A stretch of 64,000 bases of DNA from Scytonematopsis contorta HA4267-MV1. Its GTDB lineage: Bacteria; Cyanobacteriota; Cyanobacteriia; Cyanobacteriales; Nostocaceae. A program made the translations under genes and the position numbers. The notes below the pieces were generated by a model. The model was given only the letters and a program-made list of their open reading frames with translations. It searched no databases and was not told the DNA's origin. The DNA lies in contig JAHHIC010000045.1 of assembly GCA_019359035.1 (NCBI GenBank), forward strand, positions 1-64,000, read 5' to 3'. Shown here in pieces: positions 8,527 to 18,390 of this stretch (position 1 is the stretch's first letter; every line of letters begins with the position of its first letter).

Positions 8527-9027
8527 ATGCTTAAGGGTATTGCTATAGCTTGGCTATTGCTGTTTTTTGGCGACTTTCTTTCTACATTCTTCTACCATGT
8601 ACCAGAACACGTTTTTGGTAGTCTTCATTTAAAAACGCACCACTCCTGGAAAAAGGACTTTCATCACTACGCTATTCAGACATTCAATCAGCAGGTTCTT
8701 TTAGATGGAATTTTGGGTGCTCTTCCTTATTTATTAGTGGGAGTTGTTCTTTGGATTTTTTCTCCTATTGGTGTTATCTGCGGACTACTCTTCGGTCAAT
8801 TTCATGTTTGGTGGAGACACACCAGTATCCTGGGCTGGGAAACTCCAAAGCCTGTAAATTTTTTGTGTCAAGTTCTCTTTATTACAACTCCAGAGAGACA
8901 CTGGTTACATCACGAAAAAACTAACGCGGGTTTTGGCGATATTTTCACATTCTTTGAACAACCAGCTAAAATTTGGTTGTCTTGGCTACGCTTAATTAGG
9001 ATTAATCTACGCTATTCTCGTATTTAA
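8527..9027 (+). CDS. Fatty-acid hydroxylase/sterol-desaturase-superfamily membrane protein
   Basis: A 166-residue membrane protein with histidine boxes typical of membrane di-iron hydroxylases: HVPEH, HLKTHH, HH, HVWWRH and HWLHHEK. Hydrophobic segments lie at about 3-22, 58-85 and 90-100. AAGGAG stands before the ATG. It is short for the superfamily (usually 200-300) but retains the full His pattern. It sits between an Rrf2 regulator and redox genes; the substrate, a lipid or carotenoid, is unknown. Confidence 0.8.
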   Translation: MLKGIAIAWLLLFFGDFLSTFFYHVPEHVFGSLHLKTHHSWKKDFHHYAIQTFNQQVLLDGILGALPYLLVGVVLWIFSPIGVICGLLFGQFHVWWRHTSILGWETPKPVNFLCQVLFITTPERHWLHHEKTNAGFGDIFTFFEQPAKIWLSWLRLIRINLRYSRI

Positions 9028-9032
9028 TTAGT

Positions 9033-9118
9033 CCTAGAGACGCGATAAATTCAGACAGGGTAAATCTAAATGTATTCGCGCAACACTTATATAAAGGCTT
9101 TATATCGCGTCTCTACAT
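9033..9118. repeat. Inverted repeat with GAGACGCGATA arms
   Basis: CTAGAGACGCGATAAA at the left and TATATCGCGTCTCTAC at the right form an imperfect hairpin between two same-strand genes. It is related to the element at 54829. Confidence 0.75.
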
Positions 9119-9146
9119 TTTTACTCGTAAAATTCATTTTATAATT

Positions 9147-10520
9147 ATGCATGAAAATAAAACCCTAAGAATCGCCATCATTGGTGGCGGTTTTAGTGGT
9201 GCAATGGTAGCAGTTCATCTGCTAAAAACAATAACTTCTAATATAGTTATTAATTTGATAGAACGGAAATCCGAGATAGGGTTGGGAGTAGCATACGGTA
9301 CAGAATTTGATTGTCACTTATTGAATGTAGCCGCACGCAAAATCAGCGCCTTTTCTGATGAACCAGGTCATTTTATGCGTTGGTTGCGACACCAAGAAAT
9401 TACTTTACCTAACACAAATACTTTTGCACCTCGTCAACTTTACGGTAGATATATTCAAGGTTTATTAAAAGAATCTGAAAACTTTTCTCAGTCTACAGCG
9501 CATCTAAAGCGCTTCACAAATGAAGCAATAGATATCAAAACCACTCCAGAAAATGTGACAGTTTATTTAGATAGCGGAGAAAAATTAGAAGTTGACAAAG
9601 TAGTTTTGGCATTGGGAAATTTTCCTCCAGCGAATCCAAAAGTAAAAAATCCGACTTTTTACAGTAGTCAGCGCTATATAAATTCAACCTGGTCACAAAA
9701 GTGGTTAAATCTTCTATCTGCTGATGACCCAGTATTCTTGATAGGTTCGGGTTTAACAGCCTTAGATGTAGTTATATCTTTGTATCAACGAAAACATAAA
9801 GGTAAAATTTATATTGTCTCGCGTCGGGGATTATTACCGCAATCTCACCAACTTGGAATAACTTACCAATCTTTCTTAAATACATCACAAACTCCTCAAA
9901 CAATTAGCAGTTTGGTTCGCTTAGTTAGGCAGGAAGTTAAAACCATAAAAGAATTAGGATATGATTGGCGTGCAGTGATTGATGCTTTGCGAAGTCAGAC
10001 TCAAATAATCTGGCAAACGTTACCTTTGAAAGAAAAGCGACGTTTTTTGCGGCACGTTCGACCATACTGGGATATCCATCGTCATCGGGTTGCACCAGAA
10101 ATTGGCCAAGTTATTGCTGAGCTAATAGATTCTGAGCAAGTTGTTGTGTATGCAGGCCGTATTCAAGCTTTCTATGAACATGCTGATGGGGTGGATGTGG
10201 AAATCCGCAAGCGAGGTAGTGAAAACTCAGAGATATTACGGTCTGCTGTTGTTATCAATTGCACGGGTTTCCAGTCAGACTATCGCAAATTACAACATCC
10301 CCTAATTAAGAATTTGCTTGCATCTGGGCTGATTCAACCTCATGCTTTAAATCTGGGTTTAAATGTTGCTAAAAATGGAGCACTTGTTGACGCTAGTAGC
10401 AAAGTATCTCAGCAAATTTATACTATTGGTTCAGCACGAATAGGTGAATTGTGGGAAACGATAGCAGTACCAGAACTTAGAGAACAATCGCGATTACTTG
10501 CCCAAGAATTACTGCGTTAA
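9147..10520 (+). CDS. FAD/NAD(P)-binding oxidoreductase (NAD_binding_9 type)
   Basis: A 457-residue soluble flavoprotein. An N-terminal dinucleotide fold (IAIIGGGFSGAMVAVHLL, residues 7-24) is followed by ERKSEIGLGVAYGT, a second nucleotide motif (VFLIGSGLTALDV, about residue 200) and a C-terminal INCTGFQSDYR motif. This fits the FAD-NAD(P)-binding family that groups with Lys/Orn hydroxylase-like proteins. The physiological substrate is unknown. The persulfide dioxygenase gene follows 159 bp downstream in the same direction, suggesting a shared role in reactive sulfur handling, which is inference. Confidence 0.75.
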   Translation: MHENKTLRIAIIGGGFSGAMVAVHLLKTITSNIVINLIERKSEIGLGVAYGTEFDCHLLNVAARKISAFSDEPGHFMRWLRHQEITLPNTNTFAPRQLYGRYIQGLLKESENFSQSTAHLKRFTNEAIDIKTTPENVTVYLDSGEKLEVDKVVLALGNFPPANPKVKNPTFYSSQRYINSTWSQKWLNLLSADDPVFLIGSGLTALDVVISLYQRKHKGKIYIVSRRGLLPQSHQLGITYQSFLNTSQTPQTISSLVRLVRQEVKTIKELGYDWRAVIDALRSQTQIIWQTLPLKEKRRFLRHVRPYWDIHRHRVAPEIGQVIAELIDSEQVVVYAGRIQAFYEHADGVDVEIRKRGSENSEILRSAVVINCTGFQSDYRKLQHPLIKNLLASGLIQPHALNLGLNVAKNGALVDASSKVSQQIYTIGSARIGELWETIAVPELREQSRLLAQELLR

Positions 10521-10542
10521 TATTTTACATTAGCCACAAAAC

Positions 10543-10570
10543 GTAGAGATTAAACATGTTTAGTCTCTAC
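10543..10570. repeat. 28-bp palindromic repeat, copy 2
   Basis: A perfect palindrome centred on ACATGT (GTAGAGATTAAACATG and complement), 22 bp after the flavoprotein stop codon. Confidence 0.85.
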
Positions 10571-10679
10571 ATTGGGGTGTCGTAGGTAGCTGATTTAATT
10601 TTCTTTTTACGCCAGTGTTTTTATATATCTATAAGTTTCAAGGGAGCTGTGAAGCAAGATAGTTATTAAGGAGAATATC

Positions 10680-11369
10680 ATGTTATTTCGTCAATTATTT
10701 GATAAAGAGACTGGTACTTATACATATTTAATTGCAGACCCGAAAAGTCAAGCAGCCATTTTAGTAGATTCAGTTCTAGAGCAAGTAGAACGAGACCTTA
10801 AGTTATTGAAAGAATTAGATTTAAAGCTGTATTTTTGCCTAGAAACCCATATTCACGCTGACCATATAACTGCGACAAGTAAGCTGAGAGAGAAAACTGG
10901 TTGTCAAATTATTTTACCGTTTAATACTAATGTCACTTGTGCAAATCGCTTGATTGGGGATAAGGAATTTTTGGATTTAGGGGATATCAAAATTCAGGCT
11001 ATCGCAACTCCCGGTCATACCGACAGCCATATGGCTTATTTGGCTAATAATACTCACTTGCTAACAGGAGATTGTTTATTAATTCGCGGTTGCGGTCGCA
11101 CAGATTTTCAGAATGGAGACCCTGGATTACTTTATGATGTGGTAACTCAAAAGCTATTTACTCTACCAGATGAAACACTTGTTTACCCGGGTCACGATTA
11201 TAAAGGGCTAACTGTTTCAACCATTGGGGAAGAAAAACGCTGGAATGCTCGCTTTAGTGGACGCAATCGCAACGAATTTATTCATTTAATGAACAATCTG
11301 AATTTACCCTATCCAAAAAAAATCACAAAAGCTGTTCCTGCTAATTTGCAATGTGGTATTTCGGTATAG
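10680..11369 (+). CDS. Persulfide dioxygenase (ETHE1-like metallo-beta-lactamase fold)
   Basis: A 229-residue cytoplasmic non-heme iron enzyme that oxidises glutathione persulfide to sulfite. THIHADH places His57, His59, Asp61 and His62; PGHTDSH supplies the next histidine, TGDCLLI the bridging aspartate and YPGHDYKG the last histidine. The family-specific GCGRTDFQNGD is present. A strong AAGGAG precedes the ATG. A stand-alone DUF442-type phosphatase, often fused to or beside such enzymes, is encoded at 48629. It would turn sulfane sulfur into sulfite, which TauE-type proteins in the window might handle. Confidence 0.9.
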   Translation: MLFRQLFDKETGTYTYLIADPKSQAAILVDSVLEQVERDLKLLKELDLKLYFCLETHIHADHITATSKLREKTGCQIILPFNTNVTCANRLIGDKEFLDLGDIKIQAIATPGHTDSHMAYLANNTHLLTGDCLLIRGCGRTDFQNGDPGLLYDVVTQKLFTLPDETLVYPGHDYKGLTVSTIGEEKRWNARFSGRNRNEFIHLMNNLNLPYPKKITKAVPANLQCGISV

Positions 11370-11370
11370 C

Positions 11371-11535
11371 TCGTTCCAGCAAAAGAAACCCCACCCCCAA
11401 CCCCCGTGCCTACCGTGTAAACGTAAGTCAAATAATCTGTCATTGCGTTCGCGAACGCAATGACAGATGTGTGTACAGGGTAGCTCCGCGTGCGGGGTAG
11501 GGGGTTGGGGGTGGGGTTTCTTTTATTGGAACGAA
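11371..11535. repeat. GC-rich inverted intergenic repeat, copy A
   Basis: Arms reading AAACCCCACCCCCAACCCCC and its complement enclose a centre with the palindrome CATTGCGTTCGCGAACGCAA. Outer ends CGTTCC/GGAACG are also inverted. One of five related elements; probably a non-autonomous repeat or terminator-like structure. Confidence 0.85.
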
Positions 11536-11589
11536 CCATACTCCACAAATTTTATTGCTGATTTTTAGTGTTTTTCTGTTAAAATTTAA

Positions 11590-11615
11590 TCACGTAAGTC
11601 TATAGAGTTACCGTA
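11590..11615. promoter_or_regulatory. 26-bp dyad operator candidate, site 3 (metY)
   Basis: Strong right half GAGTTACCGTA and weaker left half TCACGTAAGTC around TATA, 61 bp before the metY start codon. Confidence 0.7.
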
Positions 11616-11673
11616 GATTAATTGACCGACTTAGCTAATTATTAAGTTAAGTCACAAACATTACATGGAATAA

Positions 11674-12978
<1,305 letters not shown>

Positions 12979-12992
12979 TAGCTTTGTTTAGC

Positions 12993-14045
12993 ATGAATTA
13001 CGAACAATTTATTTCACCTCAAACTCAATTTTATAAGCTACCTCAGGCTTTTCAATTAGAGTCTGGGGAAGTTCTCTTAGGAGTTGAGGTCGCTCACCGT
13101 ACTTGGGGACAGTTGAATTCATCGCGAGATAATGCAGTGCTGATTTGCCATGCTCTAACTGGCTCGGCTGATGCTGACGACTGGTGGGAACCTTTATTTG
13201 GTGCTGGTAAAATTTTTGACCCAGAAGTTAATTTTATTGTTTGTAGCAATGTTTTAGGGAGCTGCTATGGCACTACGGGAGCTGTTAGTATTAATCCTCG
13301 AACAAATCAGCCTTATAGTGCGAGCTTTCCCAAAATTACCATACGAGATATGGTCAATTTACAAGCTGTTTTAGTAAAAGCTCTTTCTATTGAGCGCTTA
13401 AAATTAGTAATTGGTGGTTCGCTTGGGGGAATGCAAGTGTTGGAGTGGGCATTGTTGTATCCCGATTTGGTGGATGCGATTGCCCCAACAGCTGTTTCTG
13501 GTCGTCATTCTGCTTGGTGTATTGGTTTGAGTGAGGCACAGCGACAAGCTATTTATGCTGACCCAAACTGGAAAAATGGCAACTATACTTTTCTGGAAAC
13601 TCCTTCTAAAGGTTTGGCTGTGGCTAGGATGATGGCTATGAGTACTTATCGTTCTTGGGGTAGTTTTGAACATCGCTTTGGACGAGAACGAAATTCTTAT
13701 GATTTAGAAGAAAATTTTGCGATAGCTAATTATTTACGATATCAAGGAGAAAAGTTAGTACAAAGATTTGATGCTAATACTTATATAAACCTGACTCATG
13801 CGATGGATAGCCATGATGTGAGTAGAGGTAGGGGTAGTTTTAATAATGTTTTAAGTAGTGTTAAACAGCGAACTTTAGTTGTGGCAATTGATTCGGATAT
13901 TCTTTATCCTCCTTGTGAACAAGAAGAGTTAGCTGCGTTAATACCTGATGCAAAATTGGTGTGGTTAAGTTCGCTCGATGGTCATGATGGGTTTTTGATT
14001 GATATGGGGGAACTTAATGATTTGGTGGTAAGTTTCTTGAAATAA
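12993..14045 (+). CDS. metX: Homoserine O-acetyltransferase MetX
   Basis: An alpha/beta-hydrolase-fold acyltransferase of 350 residues that activates homoserine for MetY. The nucleophile serine is in GGSLGGMQVLEW (Ser143 from this start), with the catalytic aspartate in DSDILYPP and histidine in DGHDGF near the C terminus. The frame could begin at a TTG (12984), but the ATG at 12993 is preferred. It is co-directional with metY. Acetyl versus succinyl specificity cannot be settled by eye; pairing with a MetY-type enzyme favours acetyl. Confidence 0.9.
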   Translation: MNYEQFISPQTQFYKLPQAFQLESGEVLLGVEVAHRTWGQLNSSRDNAVLICHALTGSADADDWWEPLFGAGKIFDPEVNFIVCSNVLGSCYGTTGAVSINPRTNQPYSASFPKITIRDMVNLQAVLVKALSIERLKLVIGGSLGGMQVLEWALLYPDLVDAIAPTAVSGRHSAWCIGLSEAQRQAIYADPNWKNGNYTFLETPSKGLAVARMMAMSTYRSWGSFEHRFGRERNSYDLEENFAIANYLRYQGEKLVQRFDANTYINLTHAMDSHDVSRGRGSFNNVLSSVKQRTLVVAIDSDILYPPCEQEELAALIPDAKLVWLSSLDGHDGFLIDMGELNDLVVSFLK

Positions 14046-14216
14046 AAGAACCCCATCCCCAACCCTGCACGCCTACCCTGTACACACAAATGTCATTGCG
14101 TTCGCTTCGCGAACGCAATGACGGTCTGCTTCGACTTGTTTGTACACGGTAGCCCCTCCTCGCGAGCGGGGTAGAGGGTAGGGGGTTGGTGGGGTGGGGT
14201 TTCTTTTATTAGGACG
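14045..14216. repeat. GC-rich inverted intergenic repeat, copy B
   Basis: AAAGAACCCCATCCCCAACC and the complementary TTGGTGGGGTGGGGTTTCTT enclose the palindrome CATTGCGTTCGCTTCGCGAA and complement. It starts at the metX stop codon and separates the convergent pentapeptide gene. Confidence 0.8.
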
Positions 14217-14230
14217 AGCAACACAGTGGA

Positions 14231-14887
14231 TTACTGAACCATCATCCCTCTAGGTACGATTGCATCTTCTAAATCAGCTCCCCGTAGGTTTGCCCCCAAC
14301 AGGTCAGCACCCATAAGATTTGTCTTTTGTAAGTCTGCCTTTTGTAGATTTGCTCCTTTTAGGTTTGCTCCTTGCAGGTTCGCTCCCTCTAAGTCAGCAT
14401 CAAACAGGTTTGCCATTTCTAAGTTGGCTCCTGCTATGTTTGTTTTGCTCAAATCTACTCCTTCTAAGTTAGCCCCTTTTAAGTTTGTTCCTTGCAAGTT
14501 AGTCTTCTCAAAATCTGCCTCTCGCAAATTTGCCCCTTCTAAGTTTGCTGCTTGCAAATTCATGTTTTTCAGTTGTGCTTCCATTAAGTTGCAACCAACA
14601 CATTCATTGGTTTGCAATAAACGCATCACATTTCCTGTTACAGATTCTACGGGCATTCCGGTTGTTGGAGGTATTACGGGCGATACTGTGGGAGCTACCG
14701 TAGGAGCTACTGCGGGTGATTCTGTACGAGGTGTAACAGTGGCTGCTTTAGATTCGCTACTTACGGATGATGTTTGTGTTCTAGCTAAAGCGCTGGGTTG
14801 GTCTATTAGAGAAAATCCAGCTACGAATACTAGAAATATTGCGGCTACTACCCAGTTAGTTACTTTTCTTAAACTTAGTTTAATCAT
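14231..14887 (-). CDS. Secreted or membrane-anchored pentapeptide-repeat protein
   Basis: A 218-residue protein. An N-terminal hydrophobic segment (VVAAIFLVFVAGFSLI, about 13-28) acts as a signal or anchor, followed by a Thr/Pro-rich linker (about 45-80) and about 20 tandem A(D/N)LXX pentapeptides from 98 to 210 that would form a right-handed quadrilateral beta-helix. CysVGCN at about residues 97-99 begins the repeat. Pentapeptide proteins are abundant in cyanobacteria; no specific function can be assigned. Confidence 0.85.
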   Translation of the reverse strand: MIKLSLRKVTNWVVAAIFLVFVAGFSLIDQPSALARTQTSSVSSESKAATVTPRTESPAVAPTVAPTVSPVIPPTTGMPVESVTGNVMRLLQTNECVGCNLMEAQLKNMNLQAANLEGANLREADFEKTNLQGTNLKGANLEGVDLSKTNIAGANLEMANLFDADLEGANLQGANLKGANLQKADLQKTNLMGADLLGANLRGADLEDAIVPRGMMVQ

Positions 14888-15165
14888 GAAATTCCTCCGA
14901 ATGATAACTCCCAGCCAAACCAGTAGTGTTGCAACGTTCTGCTCTTTTTTACTATCGAAACGGCAGCTAATCCATTGGTTTGAGTTGATAGCCTTAATCT
15001 ATTACCTTTTTCTAAAAAATAACAAACATTTTTTGTGTTGCTTTCAATAAATACAGGTTATGTAAATCTAATTACAACATTTTTGGGCTATGAATGCGCT
15101 AGCAAGGTATTATATGTTAAAGATTAAACGACTACTCGCTCAAAATTCAGTTAGTCACTCAAATA

Positions 15166-15942
15166 ATGCTGCAACATTTAACACTTATCAATACCTTACT
15201 TTTATTTAGTACCGCATTTATTGCCGGTGGTCTAAATGCTGTGGCAGGTGGTGGGAGTTTTATTACATTTCCAGTCCTGATTTTTACGGGTGTTCAACCT
15301 ATCGTCGCTAATGCAACAAATAATACAGCTCTTTGGGTTGCAGCTTTAGCGAGCGCGAGAGCATATCGTGATAATTTAGATATAGAAAGACGAAAACTAT
15401 TGTTACTATGTGGCATCAGTATATTAGGTGCAATCATTGGTTCTATGGCGTTGCTGTATACCTCTGCTGATGTGTTTAAAAAACTGATTCCCTATCTTTT
15501 GCTGCTAGCAACGTTAATATTTACTTTTGGTGAACCTCTTAAAGCTTGGTTTCAACGACAAAGGCAAAAATCTTCGTTTGAATCTCCACCACTTTTTAAT
15601 ATTATGGTTGCCCAACTAGTAATTTCCATTTATGGTGGTTTTTTTGGAGCAGGTGCGGGAATTTTAATGTTGGCAACACTAACATTTTTAGGAATAAAAA
15701 ATATTCACAGTATTAATGCCTTTAAAATGTTTCTAGGGAGTTGTATTAATGGCGTCGCTATCATTCCTTTTGTTATTGCTGGCGTAATTGCATGGCCTCA
15801 GGCTATTTTAATGGCTGTGGGTGGTTCACTTGGGGGTTACTTTTGCGCTCGCTATGCGCGTAGACTTGAGCCTAGCTTAATTAAAAGATTTGTCATTGTT
15901 GTTGCTTTTAGCATGACTATTTACTTTTTTATTCATGGCTAG
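15166..15942 (+). CDS. TauE/SafE-family sulfite/organosulfonate exporter-like protein
   Basis: A 258-residue membrane protein with about eight helices. The inverted-repeat signature motifs of the family are visible: FIAGGLNAVAGGGSFITFPVL near the N terminus and GGFFGAGAGILMLATLTFLG in the middle. Neither half is truncated. Four proteins of this superfamily are encoded in the window. TauE/SafE members export sulfite, sulfoacetate or related anions, but substrates of the cyanobacterial proteins are unknown. No strong ribosome-binding site is visible at this ATG. Confidence 0.85.
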   Translation: MLQHLTLINTLLLFSTAFIAGGLNAVAGGGSFITFPVLIFTGVQPIVANATNNTALWVAALASARAYRDNLDIERRKLLLLCGISILGAIIGSMALLYTSADVFKKLIPYLLLLATLIFTFGEPLKAWFQRQRQKSSFESPPLFNIMVAQLVISIYGGFFGAGAGILMLATLTFLGIKNIHSINAFKMFLGSCINGVAIIPFVIAGVIAWPQAILMAVGGSLGGYFCARYARRLEPSLIKRFVIVVAFSMTIYFFIHG

Positions 15943-16053
15943 CTTAAATTATGGGCAATTCACTGATGGGCTTGCTTCTTCGTAACGAAATTTAAATATA
16001 CATAATCAACTACTTGATAAATACGATTGAGTAACTCTATAATACACTTCAAG

Positions 16054-16079
16054 TACGAAATCTCGACCAATATACCGTA
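16054..16079. promoter_or_regulatory. 26-bp dyad operator candidate, site 4 (sbp)
   Basis: TACGAAATCTC and AATATACCGTA flank GACC, 64 bp before the start of the sulfate-binding lipoprotein gene. Confidence 0.75.
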
Positions 16080-16143
16080 GTTGTATAGGATTCTTATGGG
16101 CAAGTCGCAAAAACAATAGCGACTTAAAAAGTTTATTAAACTG

Positions 16144-17250
16144 ATGCAGGTTATAGCCGTGAAAAGTTTACAGGCTCTACAATTTTGGTATCAAAGAATC
16201 GTGAGAAGCTTGTCCAATCTAGGCTCAATCCAGAAATTTGCTTGTCTATTTCTAGCAAGTGCTGTCTTGAGTATGGCGATTGCTTCCTGTTCGGGAAGTA
16301 GTTTGGCTGTCAAACCTGATGTCAAACTTCGACTAGTTTCTTTTTCCGTGACAAAAGCTGCTCACGACCAGATTATTCCTAAGTTTGTGGAAAAGTGGAA
16401 GCAAGAACATAACCAAAAGGTGACTTTTGAGCAAAGTTACGGAGGTTCTGGAACTCAAGCAACAGCAGTGATTGCTGGTTCTCAAGAGGCGGATATAGTA
16501 CACCTGGCTCTACCTTTAGATGTGAACAAGATTCAGCAAGCAGGCTTGATTAAGTCAGGTTGGGAAATAAAATCACCTAGAAATGGTATTGTCAGTCGGT
16601 CAGTGGCTGCGATTGTCACTCGTGAAGGAAATCCAAAAGGAATTAACACTTGGGCAGACCTGGCAAAAGATGGAGTGAAAGTGATTGCTGCAAACCCAAA
16701 AACTTCTGGGATTGCGATTTGGCAATTCTTAGCTTTCTGGGGTTCGGTTACTCAAACAGGTGGTGAGGAAGCAGCAGCAATAGATTACGTTACGAAAGTT
16801 TATAAGAATGCTCCTTTTCTGACAGCAGATGCTCGCGAAGCTAGTGACTTATTCTTCCAAAGAAATGAGGGAGATGTCTTAATTAACTACGAAAATGAAG
16901 TAATCCTAGCAGAGCGAAGTGCGTCTAAGTTACCTTACACAATACCACCGATTAATATTTCGATTGATAATCCTGTGGCCGTTGTAGACAAAAATGTTGA
17001 TAAGCACGGAACAAGGGAAGTTGCAGAAGCATTTGTAGATTTTCTCTACTCTCAAGAAGCTCAAAACGAATTTGCAAAACTAGGATATCGTCCAGTTAAT
17101 CCTATTGTTACTCAAGCAGTTAAGTCCCAATATCCCCCAATCGAGACTATCTTTACTGCTCAAGATTTAGGTGGTTGGGATTATATCCAAAAAAGGTTTT
17201 TTGGAGATGGAGGTCTTTTTGAGAAAGTTCGTGTTCGTAGTAGTGGTTAA
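16144..17250 (+). CDS. Sulfate-binding lipoprotein of the ABC importer, sulfur-free when mature
   Basis: Periplasmic solute-binding protein of 368 residues. A long N-terminal region ends in a lipobox (MAIASC, lipid cysteine near residue 49). The mature part has the Sbp/CysP family features: LVSFSVTKAAHDQIIPKF, QSYGGSGTQATAVI, DIVHLALPLDVN, ANPKTSG, GDVLINYENEVILA and GYRPVN. Apart from the lipid-carrying cysteine, the mature chain contains no Met or Cys. This is a known property of bacterial sulfate-binding proteins and a sign of synthesis during sulfur starvation. It should feed CysA (3421) with CysT/CysW encoded elsewhere. A paralogue is at 58591. Confidence 0.92.
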   Translation: MQVIAVKSLQALQFWYQRIVRSLSNLGSIQKFACLFLASAVLSMAIASCSGSSLAVKPDVKLRLVSFSVTKAAHDQIIPKFVEKWKQEHNQKVTFEQSYGGSGTQATAVIAGSQEADIVHLALPLDVNKIQQAGLIKSGWEIKSPRNGIVSRSVAAIVTREGNPKGINTWADLAKDGVKVIAANPKTSGIAIWQFLAFWGSVTQTGGEEAAAIDYVTKVYKNAPFLTADAREASDLFFQRNEGDVLINYENEVILAERSASKLPYTIPPINISIDNPVAVVDKNVDKHGTREVAEAFVDFLYSQEAQNEFAKLGYRPVNPIVTQAVKSQYPPIETIFTAQDLGGWDYIQKRFFGDGGLFEKVRVRSSG

Positions 17251-17323
17251 GCGCTTCATTATATAAGCCGGCGCTAAAGCGCTACTACAAACTTTTTAAT
17301 TAATTTTATTCAATTAGTAGCTT

Positions 17324-18325
17324 ATGAGCATTCACAGTCAGCTAAAAAAAGGCATTTTCCTAACATCTTTGATATTGACTACGTATACTACTACGGCTTG
17401 TAGTAAGAACCAAAGCCAACAAAATCAAGTAAGTATCGATGGTGCTGCTGTTGGTTTTTATATTTCTCTTGCGGTTGCGGAAGAGTATCAAAAGCTTAAC
17501 AACAAGGCTGTTGTCAGTGTCGCTTCTAGTGGAACTGGTGGAGGTATAAGTAAATTTTGTGCTGGTGAGATTGATATTGTTGGTGCTTCTCGGACTATCA
17601 AAGATGAAGAAATATCTAAATGTCAAAAGAAAAATATTGAATTTGTTGAGTTACCAATAGCATTAGATGGTATTGCCGTTATTGTCAATCGTGAAAATGA
17701 TTTTGCCAAATGCCTGAAAATTGATGAGTTAAAAAAAATGTGGCAGTCGAAATCTGATGGTAAGATATTAAGTTGGAATCAAATTAATCCTAAATTTCCT
17801 AACGGGCAAATAAAACTTTACGCACCAGCTTCTGATACTGGAACCTTTGATTATTTTACTCAAGCTGTCACAGGAAAAGCCAAAAATAGCCGTACAGATT
17901 ATACTCCTAGCCATAATCAAAATACTTTGGTACAGGGAGTTGCTGGTGACAAATATGCTTTGGGATATGTAGGAATTTCTTATTACACTCAGAACCAGGG
18001 TAAGTTGAATTTGGTTGCTGTCGAAAGCCCAACAGGTAAATGTGAAAAGCCTGTTCCGGTTGACAATGTGGTAAAAAATGTTTACACACCTCTATCTCGT
18101 CCATTGTTTATTTATGTCAGCAAAAAATCTCTGGATAGCAAACCATCAGTTAAAGAATTTGTTAATTTTTACTTAGATAATTCTTGGAAATGGGTTGATA
18201 GTGTAGGTTACGTAGCCCTACCTGATGAAGCTTACGTCAAGGTAAAACAAAAATTTATTGAGGGTAAAACTGGCACACAATTTAAAAAAGCAAAACCAGG
18301 TCAACCAATCACAAATTTTATTTAG
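17324..18325 (+). CDS. pstS: Phosphate-binding lipoprotein PstS (SphX-like)
   Basis: A periplasmic phosphate receptor of 333 residues with an N-terminal lipobox (TTACS, cysteine at about residue 26). Anion-binding motifs VSIDGAAVGFYI, SSGTGGGISKFCAGEIDIVGASR and YAPASDTGTFDYF are plain. It retains several cysteines, unlike the sulfate-binding proteins. It starts the pstS-pstC-pstA-pstB operon, 73 bp after the sulfate-binding gene and on the same strand. Regulation by PhoB cannot be judged; I saw no clear Pho box. Confidence 0.88.
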   Translation: MSIHSQLKKGIFLTSLILTTYTTTACSKNQSQQNQVSIDGAAVGFYISLAVAEEYQKLNNKAVVSVASSGTGGGISKFCAGEIDIVGASRTIKDEEISKCQKKNIEFVELPIALDGIAVIVNRENDFAKCLKIDELKKMWQSKSDGKILSWNQINPKFPNGQIKLYAPASDTGTFDYFTQAVTGKAKNSRTDYTPSHNQNTLVQGVAGDKYALGYVGISYYTQNQGKLNLVAVESPTGKCEKPVPVDNVVKNVYTPLSRPLFIYVSKKSLDSKPSVKEFVNFYLDNSWKWVDSVGYVALPDEAYVKVKQKFIEGKTGTQFKKAKPGQPITNFI

Positions 18326-18390
18326 TAAAGAAGTAGCTAGAGTTTGGCATTAAAACAAAGAAGAAAATTTTACATCGAGGCTAATTGTAT

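Noticed and set aside
14424-15050. 208-codon plus-strand frame opposite the pentapeptide gene
   Set aside because: A shadow of the regular pentapeptide repeats on the other strand.
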